Source: an uncultured Dorea sp.
Lineage (GTDB): Bacteria; Bacillota; Clostridia; Lachnospirales; Lachnospiraceae
DNA length: 64,000 bases
Direction: 5' to 3'
Assembly: GCA_948602995.1 (NCBI GenBank)
Contig: CAPEBR010000020.1
Span: forward strand, 1 to 64,000
Shown here: one piece after another, positions 53,439 through 62,845 of the stretch
How the letters are laid out: each line of letters starts with the position of its first letter
How positions within the stretch are numbered: the first letter of the stretch is position 1
Notes under the pieces: generated by a model
Seen by the model: the letters and a program-made list of their open reading frames with translations, nothing else
What the model was told of the DNA's origin: nothing
Database searches by the model: none
Translations under genes and position numbers: made by a program

Positions 53439-54725
53439 ATGAGTTTACAGGTAGAAAAGTTAGAAAAAAACATGGCGAAGCTGACGATCGAAGTTTCTGC
53501 CGATGATCTGGAAAAAGCGCTTCAGAACGCATATAAGAAGCAAAAAAATAAGATCAGCCTCCCGGGCTTCCGCAAAGGCAAGGTTCCGCGTCAGATGATT
53601 GAGAAGATGTACGGCCCGGAGATTTTTTATGATGATGCGGCGAATGAGCTGATGCCGAAGGCATATGCAGATGCATATGATGAGAGCGGACTTGAGATTG
53701 TGTCCCAGCCGGAGATTGATGTGGTACAGCTGGAGAAGGGAAAACCCTTTATCTTTACGGCGGAGATTGCCACAAAGCCGGAGGTAACTTTAGGAGAGTA
53801 CAAGGGACTTGAGGTTGAGAGGATCTCGGATCATGTAACTGAGGAAGAGGTAGACGAAAAGGTCAGGGAGGAAGCAGAGAAGAATGCCAGAACCGTTGCA
53901 GTAGAGAACCGTCCGGTACAGGATGGAGACGAGGTGATTCTGGATTTTGACGGATATGTGGACGGAGAAGCATTCGAAGGAGGCAAGGGCGAGAACTATC
54001 CTCTTACGATTGGTTCCGGTTCCTTTATCCCGGGCTTTGAAGAACAGCTTGTGGGTGTAGAGCCTGAGACCGGGATCGAGGTACATGTGACCTTCCCGGA
54101 GGATTACCATGCAGAAAACCTTAAGGGGAAGGATGCTGTGTTTAAGTGCATGGTTCATGAGATCAAGACAAAGGAGCTTCCGGAGATTGATGATGAATTT
54201 GCGGCAGAAGTATCAGAATTTGATACATTAGAGGAATATAAAGCCGATGTAAAGGCAAAGCTTAAGGAACAGAAGACCAGAGAGGGCAGGGCAAAACAGG
54301 AGGATCAGGCTGTAGAAAAGGCAGTGGAGAATGCTTCCATGGAGCTGCCGGAGGCCATGATCAAGACACAGCTTCGTCAGGCTGAGGAGGATTTTGCCCG
54401 CAGGATGCAGATGCAGGGTCTTACTATGGAGCAGTATTATCAGTTTACTGGAATGACCCATGAAAAGATGCAGGAAGAGATGCGGGAAGAGGTTGTTAAG
54501 CGCATCAGGACCCGTCTTGTGTTAGAGGCCATTGTGAAGGCGGAGAATATTGAGGTTTCTGAAGAGAGATTCCGGGAAGAGATTGGGAAGCTGGCAGAAG
54601 CCTATAAGATGGAAGCTGATAAGATGGAAGAATATATGGGAGAAAGAGAAAAAGAGCAGATGAAGCAGGATATTGCGGTCCAGGAGGCGATCACGTTCCT
54701 TGCAGATCATGCAGAGGAAAAATAG
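53439..54725 (+). CDS. tig: Trigger factor
   Basis: Ribosome-bound chaperone with prolyl isomerase activity. The 428-residue protein has the ribosome-binding N-domain with signature [20 protein letters not shown], an FKBP domain ([18 protein letters not shown]...[11 protein letters not shown]) and a long helical C-domain. It heads the tig-clpP-clpX-lon group. Confidence 0.96.
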   Translation: MSLQVEKLEKNMAKLTIEVSADDLEKALQNAYKKQKNKISLPGFRKGKVPRQMIEKMYGPEIFYDDAANELMPKAYADAYDESGLEIVSQPEIDVVQLEKGKPFIFTAEIATKPEVTLGEYKGLEVERISDHVTEEEVDEKVREEAEKNARTVAVENRPVQDGDEVILDFDGYVDGEAFEGGKGENYPLTIGSGSFIPGFEEQLVGVEPETGIEVHVTFPEDYHAENLKGKDAVFKCMVHEIKTKELPEIDDEFAAEVSEFDTLEEYKADVKAKLKEQKTREGRAKQEDQAVEKAVENASMELPEAMIKTQLRQAEEDFARRMQMQGLTMEQYYQFTGMTHEKMQEEMREEVVKRIRTRLVLEAIVKAENIEVSEERFREEIGKLAEAYKMEADKMEEYMGEREKEQMKQDIAVQEAITFLADHAEEK

Positions 54726-54741
54726 TTTTAGGAGGCCATTC

Positions 54742-55323
54742 ATGAGTTTAGTACCCTATGTCATTGAACAGACCAGCCGTGGAGAACGCTCCTACGACAT
54801 CTATTCAAGACTGTTAAAGGACAGGATTATATTTTTAGGAGAGGAAGTAACAGACGTATCAGCCAGTGTAATTGTTGCGCAGCTTTTGTTTCTGGAGGCT
54901 GAGGATCCGGAGAAGGATATTCATCTGTATATTAACAGCCCGGGCGGCTCTGTGAGCGCTGGTCTGGCGATTTATGATACGATGCAGTATATTAAGTGCG
55001 ATATTGAGACGATTTGTATCGGCATGGCAGCCAGTATGGGATCGTTCCTTCTTGCAGGCGGAACGAAGGGAAAGAGACTGGCTCTTCCGAATGCGGAGAT
55101 TATGATCCATCAGCCGTCAGGCGGTGCGCAGGGGCAGGCAACAGAGATTCAGATTGCCGCTGAGCACATATTAAAGACCAGGCAGAAGCTGAACCAGATT
55201 CTGTCGGACAATACCGGCCAGCCGCTGGACGTCATCCGCATTGATACAGAGAGAGATAATTTTATGTCTGCCAGGGACGCAAAAAAATACGGCCTGATAG
55301 ACGAGGTTATCACAAAACGTTAG
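54742..55323 (+). CDS. clpP: ATP-dependent Clp protease proteolytic subunit
   Basis: Serine protease core of the Clp machine. The 193-residue protein has the catalytic Ser in [14 protein letters not shown], His in MIHQPSGG and Asp in [11 protein letters not shown]. The ATG at 54742 lies after AGGAGG (54730-54735) and gives the normal [11 protein letters not shown] start. clpX follows. Confidence 0.97.
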   Translation: MSLVPYVIEQTSRGERSYDIYSRLLKDRIIFLGEEVTDVSASVIVAQLLFLEAEDPEKDIHLYINSPGGSVSAGLAIYDTMQYIKCDIETICIGMAASMGSFLLAGGTKGKRLALPNAEIMIHQPSGGAQGQATEIQIAAEHILKTRQKLNQILSDNTGQPLDVIRIDTERDNFMSARDAKKYGLIDEVITKR

Positions 55324-55336
55324 GAAAGGGTAAGGT

Positions 55337-56596
55337 ATGGCGGGAAGATTTGACAACCAGGTGAGATGTTCATTCTGTAATAAGACGCAGGCCCAGGCGA
55401 ATAAGCTGATTTCAGGTCCGAATGGGATCTATATCTGCGATGAGTGCGTAGAAGTGTGTGCGGAAATTATAGAAGAAGAGATGACATATGATGAAGAAGG
55501 CGTGTGGAGCCCATTTTCAGATATCAATCTTCTGAAGCCGGAGGAGATTAAGGAGTTTCTTGACCAGTATGTGATTGGCCAGGATGAGGCGAAGAAGGTA
55601 TTATCAGTTGCTGTATATAATCATTATAAGAGAATTATGGCAGAACGTGATCTCGGTGTGGAGCTGAATAAGAGTAATATTCTGATGCTCGGACCCACCG
55701 GGTGCGGAAAGACACTCCTTGCACAGTCCCTTGCAAAGATATTGAATGTTCCGTTTGCGATTGCAGATGCGACTGCCCTTACGGAAGCCGGTTATGTAGG
55801 CGAGGATGTGGAGAATATTCTTCTGAAGATTATCCAGGCGGCAGAGGGAGACATTGAGCGTGCAGAGTATGGAATCATCTACATTGATGAGATTGATAAG
55901 ATTACGAGAAAATCAGAGAATCCTTCTATCACGAGAGATGTATCAGGAGAAGGCGTCCAGCAGGCGCTTCTTAAGATTATTGAAGGTACTGTTGCGAATG
56001 TTCCGCCCCAGGGCGGCAGGAAGCATCCCCATCAGGAGCTGATTCAGATTGACACGACGAATATTCTGTTTATCTGCGGCGGAGCCTTTGAGGGAATTGA
56101 CAAGATTATTGAAAAGCGGATTGATCAGAAGTCCATTGGTTTCAATGCAGTGATTGCCGGAAAGCATGAGGAGGATGTAGATCAGCTTCTAAGCCAGGTG
56201 CTCCCCCAGGATCTGGTGAAGTTCGGCTTAATCCCAGAGCTTGTGGGCCGTGTTCCGGTAACAGTTGCACTGGAGATGTTAGATAAGGAGGCGCTGATCC
56301 GTATTCTGACAGAGCCGCGCAACGCTATTGTGAAACAGTATCAGAAGATGCTGGAGCTTGACGGGGTTGAGCTTGTATTTGATGAGGAAGCGCTCGAAGA
56401 GATTGCCGGGATTACGTTAAAGAGAAAGACAGGCGCGAGAGGCCTTCGGGCGATTATGGAAAATATTATGATGGATATTATGTACCGGGCTCCGTCTGAT
56501 GAGACATTGAAGTTCTGCCGGATTACTGCAGAGACCGTGAGGGACAATAGAGAGCCTGAGTATGAGCGTATGTCCGTGAAAACTGAAAGTGCATAA
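55337..56596 (+). CDS. clpX: Clp protease ATPase subunit ClpX
   Basis: AAA+ unfoldase that feeds ClpP. The 419-residue protein has the N-terminal zinc-binding domain (CSFCNKTQ...CDECVEVC), Walker [13 protein letters not shown], Walker [11 protein letters not shown] and the ClpP-binding IGF-like loop region. The stop codon TAA overlaps the first base of the 10-11 bp direct repeat that flanks the MITE insertion. Confidence 0.97.
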   Translation: MAGRFDNQVRCSFCNKTQAQANKLISGPNGIYICDECVEVCAEIIEEEMTYDEEGVWSPFSDINLLKPEEIKEFLDQYVIGQDEAKKVLSVAVYNHYKRIMAERDLGVELNKSNILMLGPTGCGKTLLAQSLAKILNVPFAIADATALTEAGYVGEDVENILLKIIQAAEGDIERAEYGIIYIDEIDKITRKSENPSITRDVSGEGVQQALLKIIEGTVANVPPQGGRKHPHQELIQIDTTNILFICGGAFEGIDKIIEKRIDQKSIGFNAVIAGKHEEDVDQLLSQVLPQDLVKFGLIPELVGRVPVTVALEMLDKEALIRILTEPRNAIVKQYQKMLELDGVELVFDEEALEEIAGITLKRKTGARGLRAIMENIMMDIMYRAPSDETLKFCRITAETVRDNREPEYERMSVKTESA

Positions 56597-56759
56597 CGAA
56601 AAACGGTTACTATTCACGGGCCGGGAGGCCGTTCATAGCAACTTCGGGGCGGTATTTAAAGTTTTGCTACGCAAAAACCGCCCCTCACTCCTGAATCACG
56701 TTCTTACGGAATGCGCAGCTTATGCGCATTCCTGACCCGTGAATAGTAACGAAAAACGG
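56597..56759. mobile_element. MITE-like element with target duplication, copy B
   Basis: A 143-bp element (56607-56749) with perfect 14-bp inverted ends TTACTATTCACGGG / complement, flanked by a perfect 10-bp direct repeat CGAAAAACGG (56597-56606 and 56750-56759). The right repeat is the base of the clpX terminator, so the insertion split and duplicated part of that terminator. The right half, inverted, matches the 4744 and 22377 copies. It has no gene. Confidence 0.85.
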
Positions 56760-56783
56760 ACGCAAGAAGTTGTGTCCGTTTTT
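56752..56783 (+). terminator. clpX terminator displaced by the MITE
   Basis: AAAAACGGAC (56752-56761) and GTCCGTTTTT (56774-56783) form a 10-bp stem with a T-run. It now sits 155 bases after the clpX stop because of the element. Confidence 0.85.
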
Positions 56784-56810
56784 GTTAGAACTGTAGGAAC
56801 CTGTTATGGT

Positions 56811-56847
56811 AACTGCCTGGCATATCTTTGCAGTGCCGGGCAATTAT
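56811..56847 (+). repeat. Leader hairpin ahead of lon
   Basis: TAACTGCCTGGCA pairs imperfectly with TGCCGGGCAATTA, a structure similar in position and ends to the TGTAACTG repeats. It ends 19 bases before the lon start. Confidence 0.4.
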
Positions 56848-56866
56848 CTGATAAAGGAGAGTATAT

Positions 56867-59197
56867 ATGGAAAATGAGATGATGAGTCTGCCTATGGTGG
56901 CGCTCCGGGGGATGACGGTACTGCCAGAGCAGGTGATACATTTTGATGTGAGCCGGAATAAGTCGCTTCAGGCGATTGAACAGGCAATGCGGGAGGAGCA
57001 GAAGATCTTTATAGCTGCCCAGAAGAATGCAGAGACAGACGATCCGGGGATCCATGATGTATACCGGACAGGATGTGTGGCGTCCATCCGTCAGGTGGTA
57101 AAGCTTCCGAAGAATTTAAGGAGAGTTCTGATTCTGGGGGAGCAGAGGGCAGAGCTTGAGTATCTGGAGCAGGATACCCCGTTTCTCCGCGCAGATATCC
57201 AGATTCTTCCGGATTCAGATGATCCGGACAGTATGGGAATTCTGGAGGGCTCCCTGGGAAGTACGGCAATGGTGAGCGGGCTGAAGGAGATTTTCAAGGA
57301 ATACCGTACGAAAAACAAGAAAATTTCCCGGGAGTTTTCTGCTCAGGTAGAGGACACCCAGTCTTTAAAGAAACTTGTGGATATTATTGCAGCAGCTCTT
57401 CCCATGTCTTATACAGAGGCACAGAAGCTTTTGGAGCAGACCGAGCTCCTGAAGCGTTTTGAGACGGTTTCTTCCAGGATGATGGAGGAGATACAGATTA
57501 TCGGAATCAAAGAGGATATTCAGAAGAAGCTTAAGGAGCGTGTGGATAAGAACCAGAGGGAATATATTCTCCGGGAGGAGATGAAGCTCATCCGCGAGGA
57601 GTTAAAGGAAGACAATGTGCAGTCAGATGCAGAAGAGTTTCAGAAGGCAGTGGAGAAGCTTCCCGCACCTCAGGAGGTAAAGGAAAAGCTTAATAAGGAG
57701 ATCCGCAGATTCAAAAGCGCGGCAGGCAGTGCGGCTGAAGCGGGGGTAATCCGGACTTATATTGAGACTATGCTTGAGCTTCCCTGGGATAAGTCATGCA
57801 AAGAGAGACAGGATCTAAGGCATGCCAGGAAGGTGCTTGAGAGGGATCACTATGGACTTGAGAAGGTAAAGGAGCGGATACTGGAATATCTTGCCGTCCG
57901 TATATTGACACAGAAAGGTGAGACACCGATCCTGTGCCTTTTTGGTCCTCCAGGAACCGGTAAGACCTCAATTGCAAAGTCACTTGCAAGTGCGCTGAAC
58001 CGGCCGTATGTGCGCATTTCCCTGGGGGGAGTGCGCGATGAAGCGGAGATCCGGGGGCACAGGAAAACATATGTGGGCGCCATGCCGGGCAGAATCGCAT
58101 CGGGTATGCGCCAGGCAGGGGTGAATAACCCGCTGATGCTGCTGGATGAGATTGATAAGGTCAGCAATGATTATAAGGGAGATACCTTTTCCGCCCTTTT
58201 GGAGGTGCTGGACAGCGAGCAGAATTCGAAGTTCAGGGATCATTACCTGGAGGTACCTCTTGATCTGTCCAATGTCCTTTTTATTACCACTGCAAACACG
58301 CTGCAGACCATACCGAGACCACTTCTTGACCGTATGGAAGTCATAGAGATAAGCAGCTATACGGAAAACGAAAAGCTCCACATTGCCCAGGAGCATCTGA
58401 TTCCCAAGCAGCTTAAGCGTCACGGGCTCAGTGAGTCCCAGGTGTCCATCAGCAAGAAGGCAATCTGGAAGATGGCAGGTAATTACACGAAGGAGGCGGG
58501 CGTCAGACAGCTGGAGCGTAAGATTGGTGATATCTGCAGGAAATCCGCAAGAGAGGTTCTTGAAAAGAAAAAAAAGTGCATCCGCGTGACAGAGAGTAAT
58601 CTTGAGAATTATCTTGGAAAGGAGCTCTACCAGTATCAGGAAGTGAATGACAAGGATGAGGTTGGAATCGTGCGGGGTCTTGCATGGACTAGTGTGGGGG
58701 GTGACACTCTCCAGATTGAGGTAAATGTCATGCCGGGAGAAGGTGAGATACAGCTTACCGGGCAGCTCGGAGATGTCATGAAGGAATCTGCGAGAGCAGG
58801 AATCAGCTATATTCGCTCCGCAGGGAAAAAATATAAGATAAATGATAACTTTTTTAAGGAGCATGATATTCATATCCATATTCCCGAGGGAGCGGTTCCA
58901 AAAGACGGTCCGTCTGCGGGAATTACCATGGCTACTGCCATACTTTCTGCGGTGACAGGTAAGAAGGTGCGTGCAAATGCAGCCATGACCGGGGAGATTA
59001 CACTCCGGGGGAGAGTGCTGCCTATCGGGGGACTGAAGGAAAAGCTGCTGGCAGCGAAAAATGCAGGAATTAAGATGGTTATTGTTCCCAAAGAAAATAA
59101 GGCGGATGTCAAAGAATTATCCGGGGAAATCACGAAAGGAATGGAGATCCTCTATGTCTCTCATATGGATGAGGTACTTAAGGCCGTGATTGTATAA
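56867..59197 (+). CDS. lon: ATP-dependent protease Lon
   Basis: Homo-oligomeric AAA+ serine protease of protein quality control. The 776-residue protein has the N-terminal substrate-binding domain, Walker [16 protein letters not shown], Walker [13 protein letters not shown] and the protease dyad: Ser in [12 protein letters not shown] and Lys in [10 protein letters not shown]. Ends normally; ysxC follows 12 bases later. Confidence 0.97.
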   Translation: MENEMMSLPMVALRGMTVLPEQVIHFDVSRNKSLQAIEQAMREEQKIFIAAQKNAETDDPGIHDVYRTGCVASIRQVVKLPKNLRRVLILGEQRAELEYLEQDTPFLRADIQILPDSDDPDSMGILEGSLGSTAMVSGLKEIFKEYRTKNKKISREFSAQVEDTQSLKKLVDIIAAALPMSYTEAQKLLEQTELLKRFETVSSRMMEEIQIIGIKEDIQKKLKERVDKNQREYILREEMKLIREELKEDNVQSDAEEFQKAVEKLPAPQEVKEKLNKEIRRFKSAAGSAAEAGVIRTYIETMLELPWDKSCKERQDLRHARKVLERDHYGLEKVKERILEYLAVRILTQKGETPILCLFGPPGTGKTSIAKSLASALNRPYVRISLGGVRDEAEIRGHRKTYVGAMPGRIASGMRQAGVNNPLMLLDEIDKVSNDYKGDTFSALLEVLDSEQNSKFRDHYLEVPLDLSNVLFITTANTLQTIPRPLLDRMEVIEISSYTENEKLHIAQEHLIPKQLKRHGLSESQVSISKKAIWKMAGNYTKEAGVRQLERKIGDICRKSAREVLEKKKKCIRVTESNLENYLGKELYQYQEVNDKDEVGIVRGLAWTSVGGDTLQIEVNVMPGEGEIQLTGQLGDVMKESARAGISYIRSAGKKYKINDNFFKEHDIHIHIPEGAVPKDGPSAGITMATAILSAVTGKKVRANAAMTGEITLRGRVLPIGGLKEKLLAAKNAGIKMVIVPKENKADVKELSGEITKGMEILYVSHMDEVLKAVIV

Positions 59198-59209
59198 AGG
59201 AGTAGATCA

Positions 59210-59809
59210 ATGATAATTAAGAATATTAACCTGGAGACTGTCTGTGGGATTACAAGCAGGATGCCTGAGAACCAGTTGCCGGAGATAGCCTTTGCGGGAA
59301 AATCGAATGTAGGAAAGTCCTCTCTGATCAATGCGCTGATGAACCGGAAGTCCTACGCCAGAATATCTGCAACTCCTGGAAAGACACAGACTATTAATTT
59401 TTATAACATCAATGAACAGCTATATCTGGTGGATCTTCCGGGATATGGGTACGCGAAAGTATCGGAGAAGGAAAAAAAAGAGTGGGGAAAACTGGTGGAG
59501 CGGTATCTCCATGGCTCGGGGCAGCTTTTGGCTGTATTTCTTCTGATTGATATCCGTCATGACCCGTCGGCAAATGACAGGATGATGTATGAGTGGATCA
59601 CGGCGCAGGGTTACCGCCCAATCATAATTGCCACAAAGCTGGATAAGATTAAGAGGAGTCAGAAGGAAAAGCAGCTTAAGGCGATCCGGCAGGGGCTTGG
59701 CCTTACGAAGGAAACGGCTGTGATTCCTTTTTCAGCAGTGACGAAGCAGGGAAGAGATGAGATCTGGGAGCTGGTGGAGAAGGAATACCTGGATGAAGGA
59801 GATGCATAA
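59210..59809 (+). CDS. ysxC: Ribosome biogenesis GTPase YsxC/EngB
   Basis: A 199-residue essential GTPase involved in 50S assembly. G motifs are AFAGKSNVGKSSLINAL, the Thr of SATPGKTQTINF, VDLPGYGYAKVS, TKLDKIKRS and the SAVTKQG loop. The ATG follows AAAGGAG. It is the usual partner of lon in this gene order. Confidence 0.96.
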   Translation: MIIKNINLETVCGITSRMPENQLPEIAFAGKSNVGKSSLINALMNRKSYARISATPGKTQTINFYNINEQLYLVDLPGYGYAKVSEKEKKEWGKLVERYLHGSGQLLAVFLLIDIRHDPSANDRMMYEWITAQGYRPIIIATKLDKIKRSQKEKQLKAIRQGLGLTKETAVIPFSAVTKQGRDEIWELVEKEYLDEGDA

Positions 59810-59817
59810 GACAGACT

Positions 59818-60969
59818 ATGAAAACGAATTTTAAAGAACAGCTTCATGACGAGCGTCCATACTGGAAGGTAGCGGTAAGCCTTGCATTTAGTCTTGCGGC
59901 TACGATCCTTTTTGTCTATGCAGGCTGCAGGCTTTTGATTTTCTTCATGCCCTTTGTGATCGGATGGTTTATTGCGTATATTACATCTCCTGTAGTGAAC
60001 TGGATGGAGAGAAGAGTAAAGCTTGTGAAAAAACTGGGGTCAGCTCTTATTATTATCGGGGTGCTGGCGGCAGTAGTTCTTCTGATCTATTTTATCGGGA
60101 GCAGGCTTTGGCGGGAGGTTGCAGGGCTGATTCAGAATATGCCGGAGATGTACCGGGAGCTGGAACGGAACTTTGATGCAATCGGAGAAAGTACGAAGGG
60201 AATATTCGAGAGACTACCCAAAGGTGTACAGAATGGCTGGCATGCACTTTCTGGAAACCTGAATGATACAGTAAGCGGTCTTGTGGGACGTATCAGTGAA
60301 CCGACAGTTACGGCTGCCGGTAACTTTGCCATGAGAATTCCTTCTATCCTGATTGCGGTGATTGTGACCTTTATCTCAGCTTATTTCTTTATTGCAGAAC
60401 GGGATGAGGTGATTGTATGGGTTAAGAAGATCACGCCTGATCCCATTGCAAGACGTATGGGGATGGTTATGGATAATCTGAAGTATGCGGTGGGCGGATA
60501 TTTTAAGGCACAGCTTAAGATTATGGGAGTCGTGTTTGCGATTCTGTTTATCGGTTTTCTAGTGCTGGATGTGCATTTTGGTTTTTTGTTCGCTTTTCTT
60601 ATCGCTTTTTTAGATTTTCTTCCTTTTTTTGGAACAGGAACGGCTCTGATTCCATGGGCGTTTTATAAGTTTATGACAGGCGAATATAAGATGGTTGCAG
60701 GTCTTGTGATTCTGTACGGCGTCACTCAGCTTGTGCGTCAGCTGATACAGCCTAAGCTTGTGGGGGACAGTATGGGTCTTAAGCCTCTTCCTACTCTGTT
60801 CTTCCTCTATATCGGCTACCGTGTGGGCGGGGTATTCGGAATGATTTTCGCGGTGCCGGTGGGACTGATTGTTATCAATCTGTATAAGGCAGGAGCATTC
60901 GACTATCTGCTGACGGATATGAAGATTCTCCTGGAAGGAGTTCTAAGTCTCAGGAATCCAGATGAATGA
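59818..60969 (+). CDS. AI-2E family membrane protein, YtvI-like
   Basis: A 383-residue integral membrane protein with about seven to eight hydrophobic segments and the AI-2E/PerM fold signature FAFLIAFLDFLPFFGTGTALIPW and VTQLVRQLIQPKLVGDSMGL near the C-terminus. Firmicute members of this size include the sporulation protein YtvI; which role applies is unknown. It is 8 bases downstream of ysxC. Confidence 0.82.
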   Translation: MKTNFKEQLHDERPYWKVAVSLAFSLAATILFVYAGCRLLIFFMPFVIGWFIAYITSPVVNWMERRVKLVKKLGSALIIIGVLAAVVLLIYFIGSRLWREVAGLIQNMPEMYRELERNFDAIGESTKGIFERLPKGVQNGWHALSGNLNDTVSGLVGRISEPTVTAAGNFAMRIPSILIAVIVTFISAYFFIAERDEVIVWVKKITPDPIARRMGMVMDNLKYAVGGYFKAQLKIMGVVFAILFIGFLVLDVHFGFLFAFLIAFLDFLPFFGTGTALIPWAFYKFMTGEYKMVAGLVILYGVTQLVRQLIQPKLVGDSMGLKPLPTLFFLYIGYRVGGVFGMIFAVPVGLIVINLYKAGAFDYLLTDMKILLEGVLSLRNPDE

Positions 60970-61196
60970 AATTTTTCTGCTGGCTTTTACAGAAAGTTGT
61001 GAATATGACAGGACAGAGCACGACTGGATGGCAGAGCATGGGATGGGAAGTTCAATTATGGAGGACACAGAAATATGCGGACTCCTGTAAAGCGCTTTCT
61101 GACAGGGCACAGAAAGCCAAAGTGGCGAAACTGGGACGGACTTTATATAGAAGAAGAGGAACTATAGTTCATAAAAGCGCCGCTTTGGGTGTATAG
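60966..61196 (+). CDS. Doubtful 76-residue ORF after the YtvI-like gene
   Basis: ATG overlaps the preceding stop codon (ATGA). The product is Lys/Arg/Trp-rich with no recognisable domain and has no ribosome binding site beyond the coupling. It may be random open sequence or the remnant of a decayed gene, like the pseudogene next to it. Confidence 0.2.
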   Translation: MKFFCWLLQKVVNMTGQSTTGWQSMGWEVQLWRTQKYADSCKALSDRAQKAKVAKLGRTLYRRRGTIVHKSAALGV

Positions 61197-61209
61197 ACAA
61201 AAAATATAG

Positions 61210-61238
61210 TTGACATCCTTTTCGATTAATGAGAAAAT
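61210..61238 (+). promoter_or_regulatory. Candidate promoter before the rhomboid remnant
   Basis: TTGACA (61210-61215) and GAAAAT (61233-61238) with a 17-base spacer. It could now serve the HIT gene downstream. Confidence 0.35.
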
Positions 61239-61244
61239 TTAAAC

Positions 61245-61429
61245 ATGAAAAAACCAATGATTACCATAATAATAGCAGCAGTCAGTATAATAGTTTTTTT
61301 CGCCCTGTCTGCATTTTGATTTTCAGCACCTTATGAATAATATGGTGATGCTGATTTGCGAATGGCGGAGTGGTAAATTTTGCACACATTGGCGGACTGC
61401 TGACGGGGATGATCTGTCTGTTTTACTAA
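61245..61429 (+). pseudogene. Rhomboid-protease gene remnant
   Basis: ATG 61245 reads MKKPMITIIIAAVSIIVFFA, a rhomboid-like first membrane segment, and stops at 61317. Another frame from 61327 reads HLMNNMVML, the conserved rhomboid His/Asn motif, and a third frame at 61373-61429 reads VNFAHIGGLLTGMICLFY, the C-terminal catalytic His region, ending in a stop. The catalytic Gly-x-Ser block and most helices are missing, so the gene is internally deleted and frameshifted. Confidence 0.6.
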
Positions 61430-61469
61430 TGATAATTGATTATTTTATCAGGAAAGAAGGAATGTGATT

Positions 61470-61874
61470 ATGAAGGATGAAAATTGTATTTTTTGTAAAC
61501 TTGCCAATGGCGAGATTCCAACATCAACGCTTTATGAGGATGAGGACTTTCGTGTGATTCTGGATGCGAACCCCGCGTCAAAGGGACATGCCCTGATTAT
61601 TCCGAAGGAGCACTACGCGAATCTTTATGAGCTGGATGACGAACTGGCGTCAAAGGTGCTTGTTCTTGCGAAAAAGATGATTACAAAGCTTACAGATGTT
61701 CTTGGATGTGATGGCTATAATCTTGTCCAGAATAACGGAGAGACGGCAGGGCAGACGGTATTCCATTTTCACCTGCATCTGATACCAAGGTATAAGGGTG
61801 ATACGGTAGGTATCGGCTGGAGACTTGGAAAGCTGACGGAGGGAGATAAAGAAGAGATCTTATCGAAGATATAG
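61470..61874 (+). CDS. HIT-family nucleotide hydrolase
   Basis: A 134-residue histidine-triad protein, likely hydrolysing AMP-linked substrates such as adenosine 5'-monophosphoramidate or dinucleoside polyphosphates. The zinc-type CIFCKLANGE start and the active motif VFHFHLHLIPRY are present. The ATG at 61470 is preferred to the GTG at 61464 because AAGAAGG is better spaced. The sigma factor gene follows 19 bases later. Confidence 0.92.
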   Translation: MKDENCIFCKLANGEIPTSTLYEDEDFRVILDANPASKGHALIIPKEHYANLYELDDELASKVLVLAKKMITKLTDVLGCDGYNLVQNNGETAGQTVFHFHLHLIPRYKGDTVGIGWRLGKLTEGDKEEILSKI

Positions 61875-61893
61875 GAAAGAGAAGGGCAGATAA

Positions 61894-62451
61894 GTGGGGA
61901 TAAAGGCTATGGATGAGGACGCCTTTGACGCAATTTATAAGAGTAGTGCAGACAGCATATACTATACGGCGCTGCGCTATTGCGGCAATCACCATGTAGC
62001 ACAGGAAATTACACAAACTGTTTTCATGAAGCTGCTTGAAGATCTTGGAAGTGTAGAGGAGAAAGCAGTAGTTTCGTGGCTTTTGGTTAGCGCGAAGCAT
62101 ATGGCAATCAATTATAAAAGAGGAGTGGAGCGGGAGGTTCTGTACCGTGATCTCCTGTATGAAGAAAGTGAAGAATTTGTATCAGACTATGACCTGGAGG
62201 AAGATTTTATAAGACGGTTATACGAGGAAGAGTGTAGAGAACTGACGGAAAATATATTTGCAGATCTGTATCATCTGAATCCGAGATGGTACTATGCGCT
62301 TACGATTACATATTATCTTGGAAAACCTCAGAAGGAAGTGGCTGAGATCATGGGTATGAAAATAGGAACGTTACATAGTGTGTTGCACAGGGCGAAGAAA
62401 TGGATAAGAAAAAATTATGAAGAGCAGTTCAACCACTTACATGAAGAATAA
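61894..62451 (+). CDS. ECF-type sigma-70 family factor
   Basis: A 185-residue small sigma factor. Region 2 is seen at about 10-75 (AFDAIYKSSADSIYYTALRYC ... VAQEITQTVFMKLL) and region 4 at about 125-180 (YYLGKPQKEVAEIMGMKIGTLHSVLHRAKKW). There is no region 1 or 3. It starts at GTG after AGAAGGG; an ATG at 61909 is an alternative with a weaker site. A likely membrane anti-sigma factor lies downstream. Confidence 0.82.
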   Translation: MGIKAMDEDAFDAIYKSSADSIYYTALRYCGNHHVAQEITQTVFMKLLEDLGSVEEKAVVSWLLVSAKHMAINYKRGVEREVLYRDLLYEESEEFVSDYDLEEDFIRRLYEEECRELTENIFADLYHLNPRWYYALTITYYLGKPQKEVAEIMGMKIGTLHSVLHRAKKWIRKNYEEQFNHLHEE

Positions 62452-62481
62452 AAACAGGTGTCACGTTTCGGCACCTGTTTT
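62451..62481 (+). terminator. Terminator after the sigma factor gene
   Basis: AAAACAGGTG and CACCTGTTTT form a 10-bp stem with an 11-base loop. The gene for the putative anti-sigma factor is therefore probably transcribed from its own promoter. Confidence 0.75.
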
Positions 62482-62845
62482 CGGTATTTGTGTTTTGAAA
62501 CGAGACCTTGGGGCGCAGATATGGGTGTGCATGGGGGCACAGCGCAGGGTGTGGATGTGGGACGCAGTCAGTGACAATCATATATTCCATTCAAACGGGG
62601 CAATATTCCAGTGAACTGGCAGGTGTTACTAATGTTGTGTTGTGGGAGAGTGTGGTGACTGTTTAGGTGTGGTCTGGGGAATTATTTCCGGTCTTTTGAG
62701 ATGAAGAGAGTTGGTTTGGGGGTGCGGGTGTACCGCAGAGTGCGAGGCAATCTGTATGTATCATGGTGTCAGATACTTTTGACGCCTTAACCATAAGCGC
62801 CAAGATACCTTTTGACGCTTTCAACATTATATAGGGGAGACGCGC
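62482..62845. other. Intergenic region with two small palindromes
   Basis: No gene is seen in this G/T-rich 364-base stretch. Near its end, GGTGTC...GACGCC (62765-62786) and GCGCCAAGATACC...GACGC (62797-62818) are two related imperfect palindromes, the second sharing 16 bases with 21593-21608. AGGGGAG precedes the next ATG. Confidence 0.45.
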
